Assembly (NCBI GenBank): GCA_036874045.1
Contig: CM072343.1
Location: 11,924,001-11,988,000 of the forward strand
Reading direction: 5' to 3'
Length of the DNA stretch: 64,000 nucleotides
From: Cymodocea nodosa
Taxonomy: Eukaryota > Streptophyta > Magnoliopsida > Alismatales > Cymodoceaceae
The notes under the pieces were generated by a model. That model was not told where the DNA came from. It did not search any database and worked only from the letters and a program-made list of their open reading frames with translations. The translations under genes and the position numbers were made by a program. Positions 10,826 to 22,660 of the stretch are shown here, one piece after another. How positions within the stretch are numbered: the stretch's first letter is position 1; each line of letters opens with the position of its first letter.

Positions 10826-13080
10826 ATGATGGTCTCTAAGTTCTACAAAGGTCATGGCAGAGGAAAAGGCAAAAGCAGAGGAGATGCAAAAGGAAAAGAA
10901 ATAGAAAATGATGAAGTTTCACGCACTTGGTTCAAGAAAATATTTCGAGTGGACAAAAGGTTAGTAGAAATTTATAAAGATTACTTCTTTCTAAAGAAAT
11001 ACTAGATGAAGTTAGACAAGAACTTCAACATACTGATGCAAATATTACCTACATGGGAATTCAAAGTAACTATGATAGAGAATACTATATGAAATGTGCT
11101 GAGATTGCATTTTTGGAATAGTATGCAAAATATTTGGAAAAAGGTGTAGGTTCATCAACTAGAATTCTTCAAACTCCTATTAGTAGTACAAGACTACAAC
11201 CATTTGAGGAAGAGCATGAATCATCTATCCCTACTCCTTTATATTCAAAGCAATTAGAATCAAATATTGCTGTTGATAAAAGAAAAGTTGAAAGTCTTCG
11301 AAAGGCTATAGCAATAGAAAGTGCCTTTGAAGAACTAAAGTAGAAAACTTTTATAGAGCAATTTGAAAAGAAAACAGCAATACTTGAAGAGACGAAATAG
11401 AAATGTTATAGTAGAAGGAAAGTTAGAAAAATTATGTCTAAGGAAACAAAGTCTATTGAAAAAGGAAAATCAGATGAAAATTTATTTCCAAAGGACAATG
11501 TATGTCTAGACATTGTACCTTATTGTGCATCTGATAAACTCATCAGTTTTGAACATACTGAAACTGATGAAGATAATGAGACTTTATTTTCCCTTACTAG
11601 AAAGCTTGAGAAGAAATACAAGTCAAATATGAGCTCAAGTTTTTCTATTAGTACAAGTCCTGATGATGTAGAAATTGAAAAATCAGAGCATCAGACACTT
11701 GACATTGAACAAGTTATTGCAGATATAATTGAAAATGTTGAGGCAGTAACTAGTTCACAGGCTAAATTATCTGGAGTAGTAGGTATTGAAAATGTTAAGA
11801 CTCTAGAAGAGCTAAAAGTTAACCAGCCTTCTTTAGAATCTATAGAAGTAGAGTTTGAGAATTCACAACATGTATTAATGGAAATATCTGTTGAACAAAA
11901 TGAACAATTACAGACAGATACACCGACTGTAGAATTTGTGAAAAAATTGAACTTTGAAGATTCTATAGAGACTGAATAGATGAATGTTGAGCATATTGAA
12001 AACGTTCCTTACACTATTGAAGCTGAGGAATCAAGCTTACCTAAGCAGCTTCAAGATAATATTTTGACAGAGGAACAAAATGACATTCATTTTGCAAAAG
12101 AGATTCCTAAAGATGAAATAAATTCAGAATCACAACTTCAGGTATCACCTTCTTTGTGTACAGTATTACAAATTCAAGGTAATTCACTTCATTTTAGATC
12201 TGAAGAAACATTGCAGAAATACAATAATTTGATTACATATCAGATTCTGCATGCTCGTCCAATAAAATTCAGAAATTTGATGAAAATAAGAGATCTATTT
12301 GAGTTTCAAGGCCTCATTCAATTTTTTCCAGTTGGAACGAAATGGAAGCAATACAAAGAGCTTATTGCAGCTTTTTATAGCAATCTAGTCAAGAATGGAA
12401 ATTTACTGAAAACTCAAATAAATCAATAGGAGTTCACATTGTCTCTTGAGTTAATTTTTGAAGTTTTAGGATTAAAGAATGGTGTTGTTGTTATAAACAA
12501 ATTTGACATGATTAGACAACTGGAATGGAACATTCAGTCTTTATCAAAAATTCTAGATGTATATTCTGAAATGAGATTAATGGAAAATCTGAATGCAGAG
12601 ACAAGGTTCATTGCAAATATATTGCATGCAAATTTATTTCAGAGAGTTGGACACAATTTGGAAGTCAGCAGAAGCTGTTTATATGCAACTTATGGCCTGC
12701 TGAATAGAATTCAAATCAATTGGTTTGATATTTTTATTCCTCATCTTCAGCATATGAGTTCAAAGTTATTTTATGGTGATGTTGTATGTAGAATCCTTGC
12801 AAGCCAATTGAATTTATCCGATTGGCCCTCTGAAACTAAAGGCATGAGAGCATTTAGTGTAAAAGATTTGCAACGATTCCAGCTCATGCATAAACCTCAA
12901 CAACAACCTGATTGTATAGATCATATACAACAACAACAACAAAGTTATTTAGTTCAAGCAGAACATCAAACCCAACTACCTCCTGACTTAGATGCAGTGC
13001 TTAACGACATCAGAATTGATATTAGGCATCTAGGAGACAAAATTTGTAATGTTATAAGTGATATACTTAGGAGGAGTTGA
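10826..13080 (+). pseudogene. Copia-1 ORF3 (env-position protein, shared with gypsy)
   Basis: About 750 codons between pol and the 3' LTR. It starts at ATGATG (10826), shifts frame near 10970-10990, then runs in one frame to 13080 with TAG at 11119, 11341, 11398, 11977 and 12427. The N-terminus is basic and Gly/Lys rich (GHGRGKGKSRG). The middle is acidic and Glu-rich. The C-terminal 280 residues (from about 12190) are homologous to ORF3 of the Athila-like elements: DLFEFQGL, a YxxL..FY(S/T)NL segment, GLKNG, RIQINW and KLFYGD occur in the same order. This region resembles the 'putative plant transposon protein' domain known from other plant retroelement ORFs, but that is from memory and not a search. 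I see no convincing signal peptide or membrane segment, so calling it env rests on position only. Function unknown. Confidence 0.75.
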
Positions 13081-13564
13081 TAACTGTTTTTGTTTGTTTC
13101 TGAATACAAAATGTAATGTTTGTATTCCTTATTTGATTCATTGAACAATATATTTGTTTCTGTAAATGTATTCTATTCTTATTATTGTTTACAGAAAGAG
13201 TTTTTGTAAATATATCTCTTGCTATATATATATTCTCTGTAATTATCTTTTTGATTAACGACAAAAAGGGAGAGAAATATTATAAAAAGATGATTATGAT
13301 CTTAATTGCATATATTATAAAGAGAGATGATATTTAAATGGTTATTGTAATTTGATAGATGATAATTAGAAAACTAATACTTATATAATTATTGACATCT
13401 GAAAGTTTTAGTTCTGAGAGGTGAAATTTACATAAACAATAGAAATAAGCTTAAGTGAACATTAGTCAACAAACTTGTTTGTTGAATGAAAAGTTAACCC
13501 AACGAAGGTGCTTTGTTGAGTTAAACATATTTCATAATTGATTTAATATGGTTTTGTCATCATC
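13081..13564 (+). other. Copia-1 3' noncoding region
   Basis: AT-rich region between ORF3 and the PPT. It holds an early purine tract, ACAAAAAGGGAGAGAAAT at about 13260, of the kind Sireviruses repeat before the true PPT. It also holds a hairpin of the CGTTGAGTTA type (CCAACGAAGG to TTGTTGAGTTAA, about 13499-13525). No gene is seen. Confidence 0.6.
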
Positions 13565-13578
13565 AAAAAGGGGGAGAT
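13565..13578 (+). other. Copia-1 polypurine tract
   Basis: AAAAAGGGGGAGAT lies just before the inferred 3' LTR start. It is the plus-strand primer site for reverse transcription. Confidence 0.8.
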
Positions 13579-13581
13579 TAT

Positions 13582-15093
13582 TGAGTATTTTGTTTTGATG
13601 ATGTGTGCTGAATGAAAATAATCATATTTGCTCAATTACTATTGCTTGTGAAAAGAAATGAAAATCATCAATTAATACAGAAAAAGCTTACTGACATAAA
13701 TACTTGTCTGTATTGGATCTGAAATTATACTAAGTTAATAACTAGTCGTTTCATTGCATTAATTTCTCATTTAACTAAACGTTAAGTTAACGTGTGTTTT
13801 TATTGAAAAGCATTATATGTTTTAAAGTTATATCTTCTATATCATGAATAGTGCACGTTTAGACAATTCGTTAAGTTAGAGTGTTATTTGTATAGAGGTC
13901 ACATGAGAAATCGTTAAGTTAAAGGCTTAAAGGTTAAAATAGGTCACGTGAGAACTCGTTAAGTTAGTGAGTAAAAGAAGAGACGAACTCGTTAAGTTAG
14001 CATAACTAAATGCGTTGAGTTGCTATATTGAACACTAAGGCAACGCGTTAGGTTAGCGTTTTAAACTTAAGTTGTTATTTTTGCATGTGGTAAAATTCTT
14101 ATTATAAAAACATTTGTTTATTACTGAATCGGTGAGTTAAAGTTTTTCGGAGACTTACAGTTGTAACTATCCGAAAGGTAACTTAAGTCATGGTTTTAGG
14201 TCACGACACGTGTCCCACTAGTTTTATGGTAAAAAGAGCTTTTCGGAGACTTACAATAGTAACTATCCGAAACTTAAACTGTTTTCGATGAGTTAGCATT
14301 TAACCTTTCGAAAGGACTTCTTATTACACTGATGATAATTTTTGGACGAGAAAGTTTATTTTGTAGGAAATTTTTTAGAGATCCAAGACTAATGATTAAA
14401 GAAAATTTGAAATATAAACGTGGGTCAGAACGTGTGTGTTTCGATGAAGGAAAAAGAAAAGACATGGAGAAGTGGAAAACTGGTAGTGATTAAACATGGA
14501 GGATATGCATGAAATGAAGATACAGTATAAAAGGCATAGAGTTCTCATTGATCAAATTATCCTTGCACATAAAACGAAAAATCTTTTCAAGGATCAAACT
14601 ATCCCTACACACCAAAAGAAAAATCTTTTCAGGGATCAAAACATCTCTTTGGGAAAAACTCTTCGGTGGAAGAAAATTTAGTAAAGCATAAAAAGGTAAG
14701 ATTTTCGTCATTGAATATTTGAAGTATCAGAAGAAAGCAAATTCGGTGAAGCATAAAAAGACAAGATATTCATCACTGAAGAATTGCTGAAGAAGAAAGA
14801 AGAAGAAGAAGAAGAAGAAAGATCTCAAACAGGGAGAAATGTTTTAAATTCCGCAAATTAGTTTTCTCTGTTTGTAGTTATGAAATTGTTTAGATGATAC
14901 ATGATATCGAGATATAATTACATTTACAATTTCTAAGGAGAATTGAATTGTATATTGTAATTGAAACCTTGAATAAAAATGATTTTATGAAAATAGTGTA
15001 TTGACTTGTTTTTGAGTTTTAAAGTTTCAATTATATTCAAAAATATTGAAAAACACAATTCACCCCCCTCTTGTGTAGCCATACGATCCTACA
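13582..15093 (+). repeat. Copia-1 3' LTR (complete)
   Basis: About 1512 bp from TG (inferred from the PPT) to CA at 15093. The right 847 bp match the 5' LTR. A block at about 13910-14100 is homologous to LTRs of the Athila-like family. TATA box at 14526-14534. The left boundary is less certain than the right, because the 5' LTR copy of it is missing. Confidence 0.8.
14526..14534 (+). promoter_or_regulatory. TATA box in copia-1 3' LTR
   Basis: TATAAAAGG, identical to the 5' LTR copy at 3113-3121. Confidence 0.6.
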
Positions 15094-16009
15094 GGTTGCA
15101 TGTCCTCAATCCACTTCCAAGATACATGGATTTGTTGGCTTTCCTCTTCAACTTTGATGCTTCCTAATTACCTCACCTTGAAGATCACGTCCCAAGCTCT
15201 TCCAATGCTGCACACGTGCCTCCAATACCACCAAATTCACTTGTGGAGATCCTTCCATATGTCAGCTTCGAGTGGAGAAAAGGAGGTCATCTAAGATGAG
15301 GGGGAAGATGCCTAAGCTCACCAATCTTGGAGGAAAACTCTTCCAAAATCTTGGGTGGAGGAGGATAGATGAAAATTGGAGTTGGAGTTCTTGCTCTTGC
15401 GTGGAGGAGAAAGAGGAGATGATTTTTCCTTTGGCCAACCATCCTCTTTTGCTTTCCATTGTCATCCATCTATGGAAATATTTCAAACTCCTTCCAATTG
15501 AGACCTTCTAATTTAGGCAAGTTTTAATCATTGATTGATTGATTGATAGATTGATTTGGAGTTTGAATTGGACGACCATGAGTTGTTGATTTCCCATGAT
15601 TTAATCCAAGGGTCCACATCCTCACCTACAACAACTCAAAAGATAACGTTAAATGCATATGCACATTACACATAAATTGTTACTCAATTATAAAGCAAAA
15701 AATGAAATGTGCATAATATATTGCTTGCTCAATTGAGGATTATTTGATTTCATATCTTAATGATAATTCTTTTAAGATATGCATGAAATCAATATATAAA
15801 TTACTTATATCTACACATGGGCTAATTGACTAGGTGTTAATTTAATAAAGGATAAATTTGTGCATTATTGACTATTTAATCCTTAATTCATGCATATGTC
15901 TAAAAATATGATTTGCATGTAATTCCACATTAGAACATATATATTTGCACTTTATAATCCTTAACATGCTGAATTAACATATATAAAATGCACAAATTGA
16001 TACTTTACA
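15094..16009. other. Unassigned sequence
   Basis: No similarity to any other part of the window and no recognisable protein. It has a short GATT repeat near 15535-15555. Short open frames on both strands around 15260-15510 have no recognisable motifs. It could be a piece of another LTR or older genomic DNA. It begins directly at the copia-1 LTR end and stops where LTR homology of element D/B begins. Confidence 0.5.
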
Positions 16010-16650
16010 ATCATCTAAGTAGAAGTAGTTACTACAGAAAGAAATGTAAAAGAAGAGGAGAAAGATGAAGAAAGTGTGTGTGTAGAGGTGGAGGATTGTG
16101 CTAACTGTAGGTCGGAAGTTCCCTAAAGCTTCACACCACCACCAAAACTACCAACCATCGAAGGTCTGTGAGGATACTTTCCTGATGTTGGGTTGATTCC
16201 GAGCCAAACATGGTGACTAACAACTACTATGAGGAGTGATCGCGTCACGGGAAGGGAAACCATTTTCACCAAGCATTGACTGATATCTTAGGAGATCGTA
16301 AAGCTTCTAGCCTTGGTTTCGAGTTGATGCTAGTATGCTGAAGAGGAGATCATCTTACAATTTTGGATTCACGATTCTATAGGGAGAGGAGGCAAGATTG
16401 TAAGTGATTAAGTTTTCAGTGGTGTAATCGCGTCGCATGTAGTAACGAAAGTTTTTACTATCAATAGAGATTTTTACATTTCACCTTTCATTCATCTTTA
16501 GGAACATATCAAAACAAAAATACCAAAAAAAACAAATTATCTATGTTTACATTTAGTATTAAAGTGTTGTATTGTTTGTTTTGTATCGTGATTAATGTTA
16601 TCATTGTTAGAATTGTGAATGTTTTATGTTTGTTTGATTCAGAAAATAGA
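16010..16650 (+). repeat. 5' LTR fragment of element D/B
   Basis: Homologous to the inner part of LTR 34706-36659 (its 35465-36105), including GATTCTATAGGGAGAGGAG and GTGGTGTAATCGCGTCGCAT. The start lies within unassigned sequence. The end fuses to integrase sequence. Confidence 0.8.
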
Positions 16651-17378
16651 AGTTATAGAAGGAATACCTAAAGCTATTATCAGTGATAGAGGAACTCATT
16701 TCTTTAATAGAAGTTTTGAAGCCTTAATGAAAAATTATGGAGTAAATCACAAAAGTGCAACATCATATCATCCACAAACAAGTGGATAAGTAGAAAGTGC
16801 AAACAAACAAATTAAGTTAATATTAGAAAAAGTAGTAAATCCTAGTAGAAAAGATTGGGCTAATAGATTAGTAGATGCACTTTAGGCTTATAGAACTACT
16901 TATAAGACAAGCTTAGGTATGTCACCTTTTACGCTAGTATATGGAAAAAGTTGTCATTTACCAGTTGAAATTGAACATAAAGCTGATTAAGCATTAAAAA
17001 CTCTAAACACCAATTTAAATCAAGCTACTGAAAATAGGAAAATGCAATTGATTGAATTAGAAGAATTTAGGAATGAAGCTTATTCGAAAATTGTAAGAGA
17101 AAAAGAGAAAATAAAGTTCTAGCATGACATGAAAATTATTCCAAAATCCTTTGAAATAGGACAAGAAGTATATCTTTATATGACTAGACTTTATAACCAT
17201 CTAGGAAAATTAAGATCTAGATGGGCAGGACCTTATATAATTCGAAATATTTATTCCTATAGAGCTATTGAAATTGAAAATCCTAAAAATCAAAATATAT
17301 TTAAAGTAAATGGACAAAGACTTAGACCTATTCTGAAAATACCAAAAAGTTACTTTGGAATTATAGAAGAAGAGTAGA
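16651..17378 (+). pseudogene. pol: Integrase C-terminal half, element D/B
   Basis: Begins abruptly at GIPKAIISDRGTHFFN, in the middle of the integrase core. It continues with [34 protein letters not shown] and the C-terminal LGKLRSRWAGPYI and KVNGQRLRPI. It ends at TAG 17376. Internal stops at former Gln/Trp positions (for example after TSG, DAL and KAD) break it. It is nearly the same sequence as the integrase of element E (53330-54000), which fixes the family. Upstream RT and RNase H are absent, so it is a deletion remnant. Confidence 0.85.
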
Positions 17379-17860
17379 GGACTGCTCGAGCTTTACTTAG
17401 TAAGAAATTATCTACGTGTGTGTTATATATGAAAAAAAAAAAACTTATTTAAACATAGTCATGGTTCAACTGAAAGAAATTATTGGTTTTACCGAAACAT
17501 ATATTAAAAGAAAAAAATCATTGTGGTTCAATCGATAGGATCCATCAATTTGACTGAAACATTAAAAACAAAAAAAATCTATATATTATATTAAGTAAAA
17601 ATATCGATTTTACCGAAGCATAGTATCGGTTTAGTCGATAGAAGAAAAAAAAGAGTATTTAATTTTGATTCAACTAAGGAATATAACGGTTTGACTGAAA
17701 TGCTAAAATGTTGAAAAATTAAGAGTCGGTTAGACTGAAAATGCTAAAACTTAGGGTTTATTTATATTAAATCATAGGATTGGGGGCATTATCTGTAAAC
17801 TCATTTAGAACTTAGAATAGTAGAGATTAGAGCGATTCCATTCCGTTCCATTACTCCACG
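17379..17860 (+). repeat. Integrase-ORF3 spacer with CGGT/ACCG hairpins
   Basis: Spacer before ORF3. It carries several short palindromes of the type TCGGTNNNACCGA (for example near 17465-17495, 17605-17640 and 17725-17740). The matching spacer in element E is 54066-54758, and part of it forms the leader of element A. Confidence 0.65.
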
Positions 17861-20157
17861 ATGACAAAGATGATGCTAGAGTTCTAGGAGGAAGCAGTTG
17901 ACACAACAAGATTTCTCAAAGAATCTGAAGAATGGCATACGAGGTAGAGGATCAGAAATACAACATGGGAAAAAGAACTGCAAAAGGTAGATTCTAACAG
18001 TTTCTACTAGAGGAAAGTTTTAGTATATTTAGGCATAAAAATACCTTAGATTATGGAAACAAGAATCAAAGTAGCTACAAAAGTTGCATTAAATAGAGAG
18101 ATAAAAATCAGACCAAATAATGAAGTTGCCCTAGAATTGATCCAACGTAAGTCCTGACTGTGGTTCAAAAGATGCATTGGTGGACATGCACGGTGGGCAA
18201 TTTGGGAACAACAGAGGAAAGGAAATGAAGAACATGCAACTAAAGAACAAGATGAACCGATTGCTGAAAGACCTATCCCTGAGGAACAATAACCAGGATC
18301 TTTAGTTCCACCAACAGAGTCTTTACAAAGAGTAGCATTTGCTTGGCTGAGAACTGAAGAAGAAGAGAAAGAGTTTGTTAGTTTAGTCAAAACAGCAAAA
18401 GACCAAGAAGATGATGAAGAAATGGCTATGGCCAAGGCACATATTCTGTATGATGCCAAAAAAAAAAGAAGGGCCGAAGAAAAGTTGAAGGCCCAATATA
18501 AGATTAAAGTAGAGCAACATCAAGAAGCAGCTAGATCAATGGCTGTAAAAGAAATTGAAGTTGGTCCTTTAAGACCAGTAATGATAGAAAAAGTAAAACA
18601 AGAAGAGCCAATACCTATGGCTTGAGGGCCTGTAGAGCCCATTTTAGTAGATTTAATTTTAGAAGAAGAAGAGGAAGACCAAGCACAGTTAATTAGAAGA
18701 AGGAAAGGAAAAGATATAGTGTCTGAACATCAAGAAGAGATTAAACCTGAGCTAGCAATATCGATAGGACCTACAAAACCAATTTTTGTAAACCTACTAT
18801 CTGAATATGAGGAGGAGGAGGAGCAGCAACAAGAGTAAAGAGAAGAAGAAAAACAAGCTGAAACTAATTTGTAGCCTGTACAAACAGAAGATACTAAAAT
18901 TAGGGTAGAAGCTGATTTGCCCGTGACTCCATCCCAATCTACCACAAAATTAGAAAAAACAGTGACAATATAGATTGGTAGTCAGGAGGAAGAAGAAAGA
19001 GAAGAAACTAAACAAGAAGCTGAACAAGAGTATATGGAATAGGAAGAAAATATCTTGACAGATTCCACTAAAGAGTAAGAGACTCTTTAACAAATTTTAG
19101 AGAGGATTCAAGAAAGAAGAGTGGAGAGTTCTGCCGGCTCACCACCATAGACAAAAGTAAAGGCTAGAATCTCTAGATCATTTCCAACAAAGTCAAGTTT
19201 AGCACATGGAAGAGGAAATTCAAGAACAAACCCCTTTGAAGCAACAAATTCAAATTCCTGACTTGACTAAAGCAACAGTTTTGAATGAAGTACACTTTTG
19301 GAGTCAGGAAACATATAATAAATATTAAGAGATTAGGGGTTATGACATTATATACAGTAGACTAGTAAACTAGGATAGTATGTAGGAAATCAAAGAATTA
19401 TTTGAGTTCTAGGGTCTACTGCAATGTATTTCTCAACAGAAAGGGCATGCAGTATACGAAAATCTAGTGCCCTACTTCTATGCAAATTTAAGAGAAGAAG
19501 AATAATAATTAATTTCCAACGTGTAGCAAGCTGATGTACAGATAACACTAGAGCTTCTCCACAACATTTTAGGATTAAAAAATGAAGGGAAAGAAATTTT
19601 GGAAAGCACAACTACCGTTGAGTGGACAGAATAGGAAATCAAGGACAGTTTAGCTATCAATCCTGGTGTGCCATTATTAAATAGATTGAAGCACTCAAAT
19701 GGTAAAGCACACAATAGCTAACATTTTGATTAAAAATGTCTACCAATGACAAGACCATGATATTGAAGTAAGTCAATTTGTCAAGTGGGCCACATATGCA
19801 GTTGTGAATAGAATTCAGATTAATTGGTCTGTAGTTTTTATCTCTAAGTTAAGAGCAGCAAAGAAGAAACTATTTTATGGAGATCTAATACCACTACTGA
19901 TGGTGGACAATATTGATTTCACGAAATGGGCATCTAAAAGGATAAGATCAAGAATCATTTCAGTAAAAGAATATAGAAACTATAATGCTACAGCTACTGA
20001 AGTATCTGTACCTTCTAGAGACATTATTAGAGTTGTAGAGAAGATAAATCAATTAGAGTAACAATTAGAAAAACTACAAAAGGAAGTAGATGAACTTAGG
20101 AAAAAGGCTAATTGTATTGTTCGTCTACTTATACTTATATTAAAAATATCTGATTGA
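17861..20157 (+). pseudogene. ORF3 of element D/B, degenerate
   Basis: Homologue of ORF3 of element E (54759-56983), starting at ATG 17861 with the same N-terminal pattern (LEF, DTT.FLKESEEWH). Blocks at 18422-18625 (AKAHILYDAKKKRRAEEKLKAQYKIKVEQHQEA) and 19804-20061 (NRIQINWSVVFISKL, KLFYGDLIPLLMVDNIDFTKW) match E closely. It has many in-frame stops and several frameshifts, and the original stop is lost, so the frame runs to TGA 20155. It lies between integrase and the gag-N leader, as in E. Function unknown; see copia-1 ORF3 for the shared domain. Confidence 0.75.
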
Positions 20158-20665
20158 TTGTACTATAATTCAATATATATAAATGAATGTTTGAATTTCA
20201 AATGTTTTTGCATTTATGTTTGAGAATGGATGATATAATTGAGAACTGTATTGAATATTATATAACTATTTAAAGATGTGCAAGTCTATTTAAAAGATTT
20301 ACAAATTTTATGAATGACATGATTAAATGCACGATAATTGGTTAATGCCTGAATATATCTACATGCTGAAAAGTAAAATGTAAATTCTACATAAGAGGAA
20401 ATGAATTGTAAGTTAAATATGCATATAATGTTCAGATTTATTAACTCCACAAGGTCAATAATATAATATAAGGTCACTTCATTGAGTTATCTGTAATTCA
20501 ACGAAGTTAGTCCGTGGAGTTAGCAAATAAGTAACCGAAGCTAGTCCGTTGAGTTAACTATAACTCAATGAGATTAGTTCGTGGATTAAGCTGAATGGTT
20601 ATTCTTTTATCCACGAACAAAACTTCATGCGTTTAGCGATTACTGAAATTTGAAATTAGAAGTGG
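20158..20665 (+). other. Post-ORF3 leader of element D/B
   Basis: Noncoding leader homologous to E 56990-57676. It has several CGTTGAGTTA / TAACTCAACG hairpins (about 20450-20600). It stops at the insertion site of element A and resumes at 29889. Confidence 0.7.
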
Positions 20666-20670
20666 AACAC
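20666..20670 (+). repeat. Left target-site duplication of element A (AACAC)
   Basis: AACAC directly before the TG of LTR 20671. The same five bases follow the CA of LTR 27887-29888, at 29889-29893. A 5-bp duplication is standard for LTR retrotransposon integration. Confidence 0.9.
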
Positions 20671-22635
20671 TGTTTAGAATGAAAAAGTGCATATTATTAA
20701 CGGTTAAATGATGGTTAATTGTATAACATTTAGCTTATCATATGAGAATTAAGCCATTATGTTATAATTGCACTGTTATATGCTTTAATTGAAGAATCTA
20801 CTTAATTTTGGGGAATTAATGTTAATTTAGTACATTTATGAACTGTCGGTAAGTTGCAGGCTGTGAAATTCTTAAGTATCCGAATTTTTTGATATTTCAG
20901 ACAATTATGTTTAACATACCGAACAAATTCGAACAGTTATGTTTAACAGACCGAATATGTATCAGATAGTTATGTTTAAATTGCTGAACAGTTATGTTTA
21001 GAGAGAATATTTTATTATTTCCTGAAGTACACGTGTCGAAACCAGAATGAATGTCTTAAGTAAATTTTCGATGAGTTAGCTGTAACTATCCGATAGTTAT
21101 ACCTGTAACTCTCCGAAATGTTATTTTATGTTTAAACTACTGTTGACATGTGTCGAGTGCTGGTAGATTTACTTAAGTTATAACTCGTTAAGTTAGCATA
21201 ACTATACGCATTGAGTTACATGAATATACACTAAGGTAACGCGTTAGGTTAATGGCTTATTTATTTATTGCATGTATTTTATAGTTATTTTCTAAAATGC
21301 CACTGTAGCAGTTGCAAGAACAGACAGTTGGAAGGAAAAACCATGTTTGCACATATCACGCAGGAATTCAATCGCGCATGGAGAAGGAAGCATCGTCGTT
21401 GATCTGAAGGAAGGAAATCCAATCGATCATTCAAGCAGAAGCAGTTACCACTAAAGAAATATAAAAGAAAAGAAGAAAAAAAAAGAAAGTGTGATCGATG
21501 GACTGCCAGTGTATATAGAGGACGAGCACCGAGCTTTCTGCAGACAGTATCGATGATTCTCTGAAGTATCACACGAACCATTGTATCACCACCATAATCA
21601 CTAATCATCGGAGGTCTATGAGGATACTTGCCTGATGTCGGGTTGATTCCGAGCCAAACACAGTGCCTGACAACCACTGTGAGGAGTGATCATGTCGCGG
21701 GAAGGGAAGACATTTATTTTCACCAAGCGTCGACTCATATTTCAGGAGATCATAAAGCTTTTAGCCTTGGCTTTGGGTTGATGCTTGTATGCTGAAGAGG
21801 AGATCATTTTGCAATTTTGGACTCGCGATTCTATAGGGAGAGGAGATAGAATTGTAAGTGGTTTAATTTTCAGTGGTGTAATCGCGTTGCAAGTAGTGTC
21901 GGAAGTAATTACTGTCAAGTGAGATTACTTTACATTTCACCTTTCGCCCATTTCCATGTTCACATCAAAACAAAAATACCAAAAACAATTTATCTTTGTT
22001 TGTATGTTGTATTTGAGTGATTAATGTTATCTGTATCAGTTTTATGATTGTTTTATGTTAGTTTTAATTTTACAGTTTACTGAAATTGGTTCGTACAAAA
22101 AACTTAAAGATTTTAATGGTGACTGTTTGAATCATCTGAATGTTAGTATTGCTTAATGATAAATCCAATGTTAACTAGCATTAAAAAGCTTAATTGATGT
22201 TATTTACAATCTGTGGAATCGCCCAATGGTTGGCCGAATTCCTCTGTAAATAGCAGTGTTATAAAGAAGAGACAGACTCGTGGAGTTAACTTAAGTCCAC
22301 GAGGATAGTCCGTTCAGTTAGTCATAACTTAACGAACTTAGTCCGTTGAGTTAACTATAACTCAACGAAGTGCTTATTGAATATAAATTTGAATTGTTCA
22401 CAATCAAACATTTCTTAAATTCGTCAGCAATTCCCTATGGGATCGACCTGTACTTGCACACTGATACAATAGACACTGTGCACTTACAGTTAAAGTACAA
22501 ATTGGAATTAATATCTAAATTGTATTAAAGGTTGTTTGTTTACTTCTAAAAGAAAGAATAGGCATAAAGATAAATTAACTAAGTAAAAATAGAAGTAACA
22601 AATCCAAGTTTTTCTAGTGTAGGAAAATCCAAACA
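20671..22635 (+). repeat. Element A 5' LTR
   Basis: 1965 bp, TG...CA. Similar to 27887-29888, but lacks about 20 bp near 21098 and has other small indels, so the insertion is not very recent. Contains CGTTGAGTTA and TTCGG-type hairpins and a TATA box at 21512. Confidence 0.9.
21512..21518 (+). promoter_or_regulatory. TATA box in element A 5' LTR
   Basis: TATATAG, conserved at 28749-28755 and 48369-48375 and altered at the E 3' LTR (about 62897). Confidence 0.5.
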
Positions 22636-22642
22636 AGTTTTA

Positions 22643-22660
22643 TGGCGCCGTTGCTGGGGA
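22643..22660 (+). other. Primer binding site (tRNA-Asp), element A
   Basis: TGGCGCCGTTGCTGGGGA begins 7 bases after the LTR end. It is complementary to the 3' end of plant tRNA-Asp except for one base. Athila-lineage elements typically use this primer. Confidence 0.85.

Larger units (their letters stand above)
2834..15093 (+). mobile_element. Sirevirus-like Ty1/copia element with third ORF (copia-1)
   Basis: A 12.3-kb Ty1/copia element: truncated 5' LTR, tRNA-Met PBS, gag-pol in one frame, a 1.5-kb spacer, a third ORF, a PPT and a complete 3' LTR. Domain order PR-INT-RT-RH is that of Ty1/copia. Great length, long LTRs, a coiled-coil gag tail and a coding region after pol are typical of the Sirevirus (Maximus/SIRE) lineage. 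The left end is not a normal LTR terminus, so no target duplication can be checked. Confidence 0.85.

Noticed and set aside
15272..15511. Small overlapping ORFs on both strands near 15260-15510
   Set aside because: Short, mutually overlapping, with no motif; likely chance frames in a GC-richer stretch.
21285..21677. Antisense ORF of 80-130 codons recurring in five LTR copies (also 28521-28971, 35442-35684, 48244-48534, 62777-63112)
   Set aside because: It recurs because the LTRs are alike. It is broken by frameshifts in LTR 27887-29888, varies in length, lacks domain features and runs against the TATA box. Kept only as a note.
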